Assembly: GCA_030068145.1 (NCBI GenBank) | Contig: JAPJBO010000374.1 | Span: 1 to 64,000 of the forward strand | Length of the DNA: 64,000 nucleotides | Direction: 5' to 3' | From: Diplonema papillatum | Taxonomy: Eukaryota > Euglenozoa > Diplonemea > Diplonemida > Diplonemidae | Shown: positions 44,001 through 53,568 of the stretch, in pieces | How the letters are laid out: the number at the start of each line of letters is the position of its first letter | Numbering within the stretch: position 1 is the stretch's first letter | Made by a program: the position numbers and the translations under genes | The notes under the pieces: generated by a model | Told to the model about the DNA's origin: nothing | The model's database searches: none | What the model saw: the letters and a program-made list of their open reading frames with translations, nothing else

Positions 44001-47000
44001 GCAATCCAATTACCGTAAACCACAAACCAGGATGTATCCGTGAGGTCTGGCCTCTTCTGCGATACTCCCTGAATCCCCGTGCGCCCACGGCAAAAAACCG
44101 GGCAAAACCGCCAGGTGCATTTCTGGCCAACATTTTGCAGGGGTTCGGGTACTTAGCAGATTTCCCAGGGGGGCGCCAGGTTTATTTCTGGCCAACATTT
44201 TAGAAATACGGTAGCCCGCGGCAGCAGTTTTTTTTAGGTGGTTCAATAACGGCACAACCGTTGGCTGGGCTCAGCACCCACCCACTGCTCCACTGCACTG
44301 TCACACACTGCCCGCACCCACCGGTAGTTTTTTATTGTGGGCAGGCGGCACCTCACACCTCAACGGGGCCTTCTATAGGATAGGATTGGCTCCCGCAAAC
44401 TTGTGATCCTTACCCAAGGAATTGTCCCAGAGAAGGAGTGCAGGCATCGGGGACACGAGCCACCCAGCCCTTCGCTGAGTCAGTCCTGGTTTGTGGTTAA
44501 CTGTCAGGTGCGTCGTGACACCTCCGGATGAAAGCAGCGAAATAACATAAGAGTGGTGCCGACGGCACCTGCGTGCGTCGGCGGCCCACTTCGAGCGAGT
44601 TTCTGGGCACTTCACAGAAAGAAAACAAGAAGGCAGATACAAGCACCTTTTTGTCGGGCTTTTACCTCTAATACACATGGCAAATTTCAAAATCCCCATA
44701 ATGCACACGGCAATTTTTTGTGACCATAATGCACTTTTCAAACTATTTTTTGACACATAATACACATGGCAAATTATTTTTGGTCAACCCTGTGCGTGCA
44801 CACATTCGAGTGACATTGTGACAGAAACGTCCACGTTTTGCTCCAAGCTTTGGCTCCAAGCTTTGGCTCCAAGCTTTGGCTCCAAGCTTTGGCTCCAAGC
44901 TTTGGCTCCAAGCTTTGGCTCCAAGCTTTGGCTCCAAGCTTTGGCTCCAAGCTTTGGGTCCAAGCTTTGGCTCCAAGCTTTGGATCCATGATTTGGGTCC
45001 AAGTTTTGTGCTCAACTTTTCAAGCTCTAATGTGTCTTGCAGATCACACCAGTTGCTGATTTCCTTCGTTTTGAAATTTAGCTCTTGTAAGATTTGTTTG
45101 CTAATGCTGCACCTGAGTGGTTTCTTGCTCGTTTCAATCTTCTGAACCTTGACCCGGCTCATTCCCGTTTACTGAGATGAGTCGGTATTCAAAGTGTTGT
45201 CGTTGTAGTTCGGCAACCTACTTAAAAAACTGACGACAACACTGTTGTCAACAGCGTCGAAGAGTTGGCATGAAACCTGTCGCAGCGAAAAGTGGGTTTC
45301 GAGTGCGAGATGAGCCCAGACTGAGGGCCAGAGTAGCAGAAATTAGGGTTCGAGTCAGCTTTGACCACGGCGCACTGACTCGTAACTGAGTACGGTACTC
45401 AAAGGATGGCATACCCAGTATCGGGCTGAGCCTGTACTCGGGTTCTCCGGGCGAACTCCCTTGTGGGAAAGCTGTGGATGCACTGGCTGGAGAGGAGGCG
45501 TTGCCAAATCTGTTGCTATCTAATATCTGTACGCGTTGTTATCGTTTGCTGTGCGGCCATAATGCGGGCCATATCGGTCCCGTGTTCAACGGTATTGGGC
45601 GAACCCCTACTTCTACCACTACTGTGGTAGTACACCCGAATTTCACCCAGAATTTGAGTCCAAATATCAAGTGCCAAAAAATCTCAAAAACTACACGCCA
45701 TGTGTATTATGTGGTAAAAAATAATCGCATGTGTATTATGGGGATCTTGAAATTTGCCATGTGCATTATGGGGATTTTAAAATTTGCCGTGTGTATTAGA
45801 GGTAAAAGCCCCTTTTTGTCAGATCGTTTCAGATCGAATGTGAAGGCAATGGCAACATGATGTATGACTCGCCCGTGAAGGGAATGCTGCAGCGGCTGCG
45901 ATGCGACAAAGCCGGGCCACGGTCGGTATATCCGTCGGTTTGCACATTGCGCTGTAAACTTGTGCAGTCCTTGCATTGCTGAAAAGTTAGCGTTTCCTTG
46001 TCTTCCATCTGAGGCCCCACTTTGCTTGTATTCTACAGTGTAAGATGCAGCAATTCTCCTTCGTCACCCTGGTTGCCCTGCATGTTCTCCACAATATCTC
46101 AACGGAAAGGAAAATAATCTCACGAGGGCTTCTTGCACTTCAGACGAATGCTGAGAAGTAGCATGCCACAACTGCGTAACATCTGTGTCAATGTAGTCCC
46201 GTTCAGGCGGCGCGACCAACTGCGTGGCGGAGACGATGAACAGTACATCTTGGCGTCACGTCCTCGTTTGCCAGCAGGCGTCGGTACGCTGGTGGCGCGG
46301 GGAGTGGCGCTCGAAGAGTATCGACGTCTCCTCCGTAGAAGAAACTCGGGCTGTCTCGTTCTCTTCCTGTTAAATGCCCGTAATTTCCTTGACGTGAAAC
46401 AGGATCCTTTGTTTCTTGGAACACGATTCGTTGCTGGTCTCCCAACCCAGGGAGGCCTGGCTACAGGGTCGCAGTCTTTCCAGCGCTCTGAAAGTAGGGT
46501 GGGATGGGGGTAGGGTACCCCCCTACCCCACCTCCACCTACCATTATACAGCGTACCCCACCCCTCCCAACCTCGCGGGGTGCGTGAGGTTGAGGTGGGC
46601 TTATGCAAGGGTTTTGCACACGATCGACTCATTGCGAGAGTACTTGCAACAATGGCGAAGGCAAAAGCAAACATATTTAAAGCGTACCTAGCCCCCCCCC
46701 CCCCAGGCATTTTGTTAAGAACCATCCATCCATCCCCCAGCCGGCTGACCCCCCCCCCCCCCCCCCCCCCCCCTCAGGCTATTTTCACTGTGGAGGGGGG
46801 AGACGCTACCTGTCACACTCTAAGGTGGTCACCACGGTGGGCGGTCAGAAAAAAAAAATTTTTTTTTGCCCCAAATACCCCAAATACCACACTTTGGAAA
46901 ATTTTTGTGGGCCCACTTTTGGCAGGGAATTTTGACCATTTCACCTTCGAGAATTTGACCACCCAGCCTCCAAGGCAACTGCACTGTAGAGGGGGGGGGG

Positions 47001-50000
47001 TCTGGTTTATCCGGCCATCCGGCCAAAGTGGCTGATCCTTAACAAGAGCGCTGCCCCCCCCCCCCCCCCCCCCGTGCATAAGATGGATAGCCAAACCCCC
47101 TTGATTAAGATGGATAACGGGCGAGAATGCCAATCCATCTTAAACACGGGGGTGAGGTACCCCTGTGCAACGTGACTGCACGGTAGTCTACAGTGCCCCC
47201 GTGTTTAAGATGGATACCCCCTTGATTAAGATGGATACCGCCAAAACCCGGGTTTTTTATCACGGGGGGGCTAGGTATGCGGGATGTACCCAATCAAGTT
47301 GTCACTGAACTCGGCAGTGCATGTCCAGCTGCCAGTTTCGAGAAGAATAGAAGGGCAGACGTGTCCCAGAAGCGAGGGAGTGCAGCCACGTCCAGTAGGT
47401 CTCGTCCCCCTCCGTTCCTAAGTTGCGATGACTTGGAGGGTTGCGATGACTTTCGACTTCAGTTTCACCGCCAGCCCAGTGGCCTTGACCGACTTTTTCG
47501 ACTTTTCCTACAACACGACAAGTACTTCGGGGTAGACCTTGATGTTCGTAAGGCGCTTACAACACGACAACCACCATTTCGAGGATTTTGACGAACTGGC
47601 TGAGAGTCTGGCGTTGGCCATCTTGAAGGGCAGTTTGAGGTCTGGGGTTGGTGGAACATAATGTACACCTCCAGCAGAATCGCAGTCGTCTCTTGTCTTC
47701 GCTATGGAGCCTCGCCAGCTGAATGGCAAGGTCGTGAAGCCGGCAGTAGGCGAATTCGGAGCACGGATTCCACTCGGCCCGCATCATCACCTGCAACGAC
47801 CTGAAATCGGCGGCCATCGCTGCCGTGCCGTCCAGGGAAAAAGCTCAATTGCGCAGCAGTGCCTCAGCAGTTTTCCGGGCACAGACGGAATCCGATGGGA
47901 TTCTCTTCAACTGTGAAGCGCGTCTCCTCGACATCCCCCACCTTCGTGTTCACACCCGATGACCCGAGTGCAGGTCGACCCTTGTACACCAGTGTCGGTA
48001 CTCTCGTCGCAGGTCAGACCTACAACAGGGGACGCATGGACACGATTCAGAGCCTGCTTGTAGTACAGCCGGTACAGGCAGAAGAGCCAGTCGTCAACCG
48101 CCTTCGTCAAACCCCCACTTGGCCATCTTCTTGTCGCCTGTTTCAGCCAGCGTCCACGTGCACCGTTTGGTGTATACCCAGACGAAGCCTCTTTCTCCTT
48201 CCTGTAGTTCGAAAACAGTGCGCCATGAGTGCGCGCCTGATGGTGTGTGAATGAGGGTCACCACGGATATAATCTAAATACGGCGAAGATCCTGGCAGAA
48301 CGTGCGAGGCACGTCAACCAAGAGTGGAAGGACCGCAAAGCAAGAATCCGGGTGCACCTCTTGTGCTTCGAGATTACTAACTCGCGCATATCAACCGCAA
48401 ACTGTCAGCTTCGGGTGGTTTACGATGGTTTTTTTTTTTCTCGCGCTCAGTGGTCGTCCTGGGCTTTCCTGCCCGCGCCACCTTCTCATCCTCCGCCTTT
48501 TCCAGGGCTGCCTCGTGGTAGTCTCCAGTGTCGTGCTCGTCAAGTGCCTTGGGAAACGAGTGCATCCGTTATTAGGGCTGCCTTGCGTCCACTTCTTTTG
48601 TGTGTGTGTACCTCTGTACTCTGGGTACTGCGTGCATACCTTGCACCAGCACCGCAGATGCGAACGGAAGTCGATGTTTGGCCGCTTCTCCAGCCACTTG
48701 GGGTTGGACGCCAGCTTCGTTTCGCCTCGGTCTTCTGAGCTGTCGCACCTCGCTTGGCAGCCCCCTGCGCGACCGCCCTTGTAGGGATCTTGATTTAACT
48801 TGCTGGTGATCCGACTACTACGAGTTCACGTCTGCTGTCACTGTCCATATCATCCTCTGGCGCACTTGTCGTACTTGACTCTGTGTCGGGGTCTGGGTTT
48901 GCGACAGGTGTGCTCGGGTGGCGATAGTTGTGGTGGTGTTGACGGCTGTTGACGGCTGTGGAGGGGCACGAGTGAAAGTCACGACACTTTTTATTCTCAT
49001 ATGTTTTCATTTGGCTGGCATGGTTGGAGCAGTCCCAGATTGGCGATGAACCTCGGTCGAATCTTGTGGCCAAACGTTATTTACATGTGCCGCACTCGAC
49101 CACCTCCGAATATTCGGACACTGTCTTTGAAGGCATGACTGCGCCGCAACTTCCACACGCAGCGATCCCGGAAGGACAGTTTCATTTCACCCGTGTGTGT
49201 GTGTGTGTGTGTGCAGAAGCGCGGGTAGAGAAATGTGGTCTTCCACCCGCGAAGAATTGCACCCACGCCATTGTGCTGCAGCCATAGGTGCGCATGCAAC
49301 GTTTCCTAAACCTCCGGGATCATGTGTGCATATGACATGGCGAGTTATGATAGACCGTTATAGGGTGTTTCCATTGCCGTTTCGGGATGCATCGACTTGC
49401 ATCGCATGGAGACGCGCTCCGACATAGCGGACCTTATCCGCCCACACGTCGATGAGCTCCACTGAGCGTGTTTTCTGAATACTGTTTCCGTCGTCGATCC
49501 ACAAATTAGATAGACAAATGGCGCGCTGCTTTCGCTCGATTAAGCGACTCACAGCTCAGAATGAATCGCAACAGCTGGCATGATTCACGCTTGTCGACTG
49601 TGAACGCGCCATGAAAGAAATGAAACCAGTGAGATGAAGTACGTCATGTCTTGCTGAGCAGAGTCGGCCTTGATTGGTCCCGAGGCCAGCTTTCGGTTCA
49701 CCCACATCAGAATAGCCTGGAGAAGGGACCGGCGGTCCTTCTTGCGCCGGGCTTCGGCATCGCTTCTTTTCAAAGGCCATCCGGGAGAGTCAATCCATCC
49801 TCCGCGGTTCAATTCCCCGGCCTCTTGGCAGGAGGAAGTCTCTCTTTGCTCTCCTTTTTTGCAATCTCCGCGAGGTGCTTGTTGCCCAGGACCAGCGCCT
49901 TGGAGATGAGCTCATGCTCCATCAGGGTAACGCGGGTCTCCCAGGCCACCTGGTGCACCAAGCCGTGAGGGGCATGTAGCCCTTCGAGGTGTACAAGACC

Positions 50001-52968
50001 CGGAGCACCGATCGCCATACCTAGCAGGACCCCCCAAAAAACGTGCTAAAGTGGACTCGGCGCTCATGGTCCATCGCAGTGCTTCTCATGCGGACTTTCA
50101 GTTATCTCGCTATACCCGTACCTTTGCTTCACTTCAGTCAAAACTAGCTGCCTCCCTTGCGGAGTAGCTAGGTAGCCCAGCCAAGTCACGACTCGGCGAG
50201 GGATGATGGGGTCCGAGCACGTTGGGTCAACAGAAGACGGTTCTGCACGCGGACTCGCTCGGCCAAGGCGAGCCACCGTCCTGACCGGACCCTCCTCGAG
50301 GGCTGTACAAGGCGTCAGGCCTCGGGGCGGGAAAATTGGTCTTGATCTTCGGGGGTTATTTTCCTCATGTAGGTTCGCGCCTGTTTGTTTTATTGACACC
50401 AGACTACCTGGACGAATCCAGCCGTCATCCGCCAACCCATCGAGATGACTCGCACGGCCACCTCCTTCGGTAAGCCGGCCGGCAAGTCTCGTTATCCTTT
50501 TTTCCACAGCGGGAGCAGAATGCGCCTTTCACATGGACACCCAGGTGTTGGTCCACTGAAGACCCCCTCGGAGCCTCCGTCACACTCGTCACAGACGGGG
50601 CATTTGCAACCGTCTCGCACACAGTCTCGTGGCTAGATCCAGAATCCGAACTGGATGCAACCGACCGCTTTCTCTTGGGGCTCTCTTACTTTTTGCAGCA
50701 GGCTTGTCTGCTATGTTTGCCGTTTTTGGGGCAGGCTTCGCTGGCGCACGAACCCTTGGTCCACTGCGGGACCGGCGTTGCTGCCCAGCCGGTTGTCAGC
50801 CGCTACTTGTGATGACACAGGACCTCGCTGCAGCCACTTCCTCGTATGGGATACTCTTCGAAGTCGACAACTACTGCTCCGCACACGTTGCCCCGAGTCT
50901 GTAATCGCGTGGCGCACAGGGCGTCAAAGAACGACACACACCTGTGCTCGGTGGCCATTCCTCCGCAGTCGCCGGGTTGATGCACATTTCAAAGTGCATC
51001 GAGCTAGATCGGACCAAGGGTAGCAGTACGCTACGGCCAGAGTACAGGGAGAAAGTCCATCACGTGAATTTTTGACTGCGAGGCCAGCGAAAGCAAGAGT
51101 TGTTGAGCAGGCCCTAGCACGTGGCTTAAAGTCTTGCCACGCTTTGACCGAAACAAAGCCAGTGACAAAGCGGCATACAAGACCTTACACATTCACGACC
51201 TTCGACAACACCTGTGGTGTCCAGTGCAGGCGGACTCCGCCCGTAGCCTGCTGTAGAAGCTTTACTTGATGACAAACCGCCAGTCCTTATCCGATGTGAG
51301 ACCGTCAGTCAGAATCCGCGAGTGTTGAAAACATTGGAGCTAAAGATGCATCCGATGGGAGTGAAGGTGGCACAGGCGAGCGTCACCTGATAGGTGTCGC
51401 CGGTGTCGATGGAAATGTTTGTCTCTCCTTTCCGTTTTCCCTGCTGCGGAAAGGGGCCCTCAAGCCGACAAAATGTACATGATACGAAGCCCGTGCTGAA
51501 CATGACAGAAATGCAAAGAGAGGGACAACCCCTGCTTCTCCAAAACACGAACAGTCCAAAAAGCATCCTTGTCAAGCTCACCGAATCAAGTCAACCCATC
51601 CAATTCAGGTAACTTCCTGCAGCCAACCATCATCACTGGGCTCGCGATCGACTCGCGGCCTGCTGTAGAAGAAATCTTCGGGCCTGTGGTCACGGTGCAC
51701 CCGTTCGACACCGTCCAGGATGCCATCCGGATGGCGAATGCGACGCAGTACGGCCTCGCAGGGTCAGTCTGGACGACGAACCTCAACAAGGGCCACGCAG
51801 TCGCTCAGGGCATCGAGAGCGGCATGATATGGGTCAATTGCTGGCTGCAACGGGACCTGCGCGTGCACTTCGGCGGCGTCAAAAACTCTGGCGTGGGCCG
51901 GGAGGGCGGCCGTCTCTCCCTCGACTTCTTCAGTGAATCCAAGGTGTGTCCTTTATGTTTTAGTACTACCTTGTCTAGCGCGTTGGGCCCTACAGAGTAT
52001 TGCAGGCTAAAAAATAGCGCGTGTTGCTGGTATTTTCAGGTGAGTTCCTCACCTGAAAATGAATCAGGGTAAATAAAAGTGGGAAACAATCAACCGACAC
52101 GCACACATAAAACGAAGCGCCGGACATGCAGACTCTCTGCGGCTTCGCCAGGTTCCGCGGAAATGTGGCTCCTGGGGCCTGGCGCGTTTGGCGCACCCTG
52201 TAACCCCAAGGAAATTTAGGTTCCTCGTCGCATGAACGTGGGAAAAAGTGTGCCTCGGCGGCATTGATTTCAAGCCTGGGCCACTTTTCAATGGGCACAA
52301 ACAGTGGACTCTGGTTTTGGCAAAAGTTGTGGTGACCTTTTCCGCTGGTCCACGTAGCAGATCTTTTTCAACGACGTTTTGCTCGCTTTCAGCTCCGATG
52401 AAGAGAACGGTGCATACTAGACCCGGAAACGAAGAAGATCCTGTGGTTCGTCGGCCTTTCATTACCGCACGGTACCATGGATTACCATGGTGCACCTGTC
52501 CAAACCGGTCCAAAAAGACTGCTTGCAGGGGATCGATCCCCTGGAAAAAGCTTGTTTTTCAGTGCACCAAAATAGGTTGACACCCTGGGTTCTGGAAGAT
52601 TTCGTCATCGATCTTCTCATCGGACTAAAGTTTTGTTGGAATGCACGCCGGGATCGCCGAAAAAATGGATGAACGATGGTCCCAAAGTTAAGAACTTGTC
52701 AATTCCTGGTAAAAACACTTTTCTGGCGCGCCAAACGCGGGGTTTCTGGCGCGGCCTGGCGTGCCTGGCGCAAGAGCCACACTGTCCGCAGCGAATCGGT
52801 GTGCCCGGGCAAATTGCGTGAAGTGCCTTTTTTGTGGGGCCGGTCAATGGAAAATGAACGGCCAGCTATCGGCCTCCAGCTATCAACCGTCAGTTGTATC
52901 AAGTCCCTAACGCTTACGCCCTTCTTCCCACACAGAATATCTGCGTCAAGATCAACAGCAAATTGTAG
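36874..52968 (+). CDS. ALDH8A1-like: ALDH8A1-like aldehyde dehydrogenase, three exons, C-terminal SKL
   Basis: The joined exons 36874-38011, 51609-51943 and 52936-52968 give 501 residues, against about 487 in human ALDH8A1. That family oxidises 2-aminomuconate semialdehyde with NAD+ in tryptophan/kynurenine breakdown. Family marks are MDIPRSIANFRYFAG, TPWNLPLYLLTWK (Asn169), AKPSE (Lys192), LSLELGGKN (general base Glu266), FSNQGEICLC (nucleophile Cys300), EEIFGPVV, and GMIWVNCWLQRDLRVHFGG, close to the human VWTNCWLIRELNLPFGG. The split glycine codon and both phases are exact. The protein ends VKINSKL; -SKL is a type 1 peroxisomal signal, in euglenozoans often glycosomal. Intron 1 is 13,597 bp. 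The dehydrogenase family is certain; the exact substrate is inferred from similarity. Confidence 0.92.
38130..38400 (+). repeat. Dispersed repeats J and L in the ALDH intron
   Basis: Positions 38130-38315 match 3793-3970 almost base for base (GCATCAAGG..., GACGGTCAGCCGCAGGGCAG), followed by a repeat L copy. This insertion lies only 120 bp after the exon 1 donor. Confidence 0.8.
38401..39966. other. ALDH intron segment, no gene seen
   Basis: A diverged copy of the flanking repeat (marker GTAAATGCGCTGTAGCCCAC) is at 38736-38830 and T-runs at 38711-38724 and 39003-39018. Nothing else was recognised. Confidence 0.5.
39967..40531 (+). mobile_element. Transposon-type protein remnant, family P, copy 1
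   Basis: A frame containing SVSCIFCRFEAPS matches, in protein and DNA, an inverted copy at 51309-51581 (GFVSCTFCRLEGPFP). Downstream, in another frame, EGAVGWLKMWPQQTATFGPH continues to a stop at 40531 and looks like decayed coding sequence. The CxxC pair may bind zinc. The family is unknown to me. Confidence 0.45.
40532..44646. other. ALDH intron segment, decayed coding remnants
   Basis: Minus-strand frames at 42247-42579 and 42670-42969 (with SRCCEHCQREDADLGWWMRD) look like old transposon coding sequence, but no family was recognised. The rest shows nothing specific. Confidence 0.35.
44743..45162 (-). CDS. Repeat-bearing frame inside the Mutator-like element
   Basis: A 139-codon ATG frame starts MSRVKVQKIETSKKPLRCSI, continues with a Leu/Glu/Lys-rich segment, then enters about four 13-residue repeats of the type KLGAKAWSQSLEP, encoded by a 13-bp DNA repeat (44841-44985). 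A 13-bp unit cycles through all three frames every 39 bp, so the repeat is stop-free in several frames. The frame is therefore only weak evidence for a protein. The non-repeat N-terminus of about 55 residues is the part to test. Confidence 0.3.
   Translation of the reverse strand: MSRVKVQKIETSKKPLRCSISKQILQELNFKTKEISNWCDLQDTLELEKLSTKLGPKSWIQSLEPKLGPKAWSQSLEPKLGAKAWSQSLEPKLGAKAWSQSLEPKLGAKRGRFCHNVTRMCARTGLTKNNLPCVLCVKK
44841..44985. repeat. 13-bp minisatellite inside the Mutator-like element
   Basis: CTCCAAGCTTTGG repeats about 11 times with a few GGGTCC or GGATCC variants at the right end. Confidence 0.95.
45821..47051. other. ALDH intron segment with long C runs
   Basis: C-runs of about 13 (46692-46704) and 25 (46749-46773) flank a short unique piece. 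Overlapping frames at 46120-46725 on both strands are unassigned. Confidence 0.45.
47052..47278. mobile_element. TIR element E, copy 2 (inverted)
   Basis: The reverse complement of 31767-31994 with several changes. The left terminus is replaced by a 20-C run (47054-47073); the right ends CACGGGGGGGCTAGGTA. Confidence 0.75.
47470..48790 (-). mobile_element. Decayed hAT transposase (TTF zinc finger / DUF4371 type)
   Basis: Minus-strand frames in order show a finger region (NPKWLEKRPNIDFRSHLRCW, CKVC, later TRFPRHLTS) typical of the N-terminus of this hAT group, then VVGLTCDESTDTG (about 47985-48020), matching the conserved DEST segment, then SEFAYCRLHDLAIQLARLH (about 47740-47790), matching the Cys-x-His-(R)-L motif. 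The pieces are in different frames with gaps, so the copy is inactive. Terminal repeats were not located. Confidence 0.65.
49081..50640 (-). mobile_element. Decayed transposon coding remnants, family unknown
   Basis: Several minus-strand frames look like former protein: a Cys-rich piece (about 50600), WLGYLATPQGRQLVLTEVKQ (50064-50507), VTLMEHELISKALVLGNKHL (49809-50018), KKDRRSLLQAILMWVNRKLA (49585-49812), and at the end ACGSCGAVMPSK...VECGTCK (about 49081-49150), a CxxC-x20-CxxC zinc ribbon followed by a stop. All run the same way, so this may be one old element. No family was recognised. Confidence 0.4.
51309..51581 (-). mobile_element. Transposon-type protein remnant, family P, copy 2
   Basis: An inverted relative of 39967-40250, with GFVSCTFCRLEGPFPQQGKR and a following CATFTPIGC. 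The segment ends about 28 bp before ALDH exon 2, so the exon's acceptor lies right beside it. Confidence 0.5.
51609..51943 (+). CDS. ALDH8A1-like: ALDH exon 2 (residues 380-491)
   Basis: Acceptor CCAATTCAG, donor AAG|GTGTGTCC. It encodes NFLQPTIITG, EEIFGPVV, the NCWLQRDL motif and GREGGRLSLDFFSESK. The 335 nt complete the split glycine and end in phase 0. Confidence 0.92.
52936..52968 (+). CDS. ALDH8A1-like: ALDH exon 3, 33-nt terminal exon ending SKL
   Basis: After the acceptor TTCTTCCCACACAG the frame reads NICVKINSKL then TAG, corresponding to TITVKH in the human protein but ending in a PTS1 tripeptide. Intron 2 is 51944-52935, 992 nt. Confidence 0.8.
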   Translation, partial: NICVKINSKL

Positions 52969-53340
52969 TGGCTGCAGCCTACAGACGCATCCCATCACCT
53001 CTGGTGCACGGGGATTCAGCCTGATAGTTAAACTGAACATCTGCGTTGCAAGCCTGATTGATGCTACACCGACGGGTTCAGCCGTATGGCCTTTAGGTCC
53101 TACGGCTTTCACATCTTTTGAAAGGAACGGCGAACCCTCGGATGCGACTTGGATAAGTGGGGCTGAGACGCTTAAACTTTGAATCGAAGCAACAATCTGT
53201 GGCGATAGACTGTACTGCTGATGCAAGTGGCGACGTTCGCAGCTTTTCGTCGGCCAGAGTCTTTTCACGACGAGGCAGAACGACCTCCCAAACCCAAAAA
53301 AAAACGCGAACCCGCGCACTGGCGCAGGTGACAAGCTTAT

Positions 53341-53568
53341 CATGCAGGGTCAAAACCTTGTGTCTTTTTGGTAACGGGGATTTAGACCCAAAAAAAAATG
53401 GCCACCCATTTTTTCTGGAAAAAAAATGGGGTTTAAAAAAATGGAACAAATACTGCGGTGATTCTTGATGAAGTTGAGCAATATTTTTTTCTCCAAAAAA
53501 TATTCTTGGGGGCCGCGGCAGCCCGCGGCAGCGTTTACCAAAAAGACACAAGGTTTTGACCCTGCATG
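53341..53568 (+). mobile_element. TIR-215 element, complete copy
   Basis: A 228-bp copy with both termini intact and a TTAT duplication on each side. The interior differs from the 10.8 and 23.3 kb copies and resembles the 59.5 kb one (an ATTTTTTCTGGAAAAAAAAT type core). Confidence 0.9.

Larger units (their letters stand above)
44656..45811. mobile_element. Mutator-like element with 9-bp target duplication
   Basis: The ends GGGCTTTTACCTCTAATACA and the matching complement are long terminal inverted repeats, strong for about 45 bp and traceable to about 130 bp, built from repeated CATAAT(A/G)CACA(C/T)GGCAA motifs. CTTTTTGTC flanks both sides exactly (44647-44655 and 45812-45820), a 9-bp duplication typical of Mutator-like elements. 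No MULE transposase is inside, so the copy is non-autonomous. The intact duplication suggests a recent insertion. Confidence 0.85.
38012..51608 (+). other. ALDH intron 1, 13.6 kb, filled with transposons
   Basis: The donor is GTGTGCC and the acceptor CCAATTCAG. It holds repeat J (38130-38315), repeat L (38340-38400), a diverged copy of the repeat flanking the downstream gene (38736-38830), transposon protein remnants (39967-40531, 49081-50640, 51309-51581), a Mutator-like element (44656-45811), TIR element E (47052-47278) and a hAT remnant (47470-48790). No alternative second exon was seen. Confidence 0.85.
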
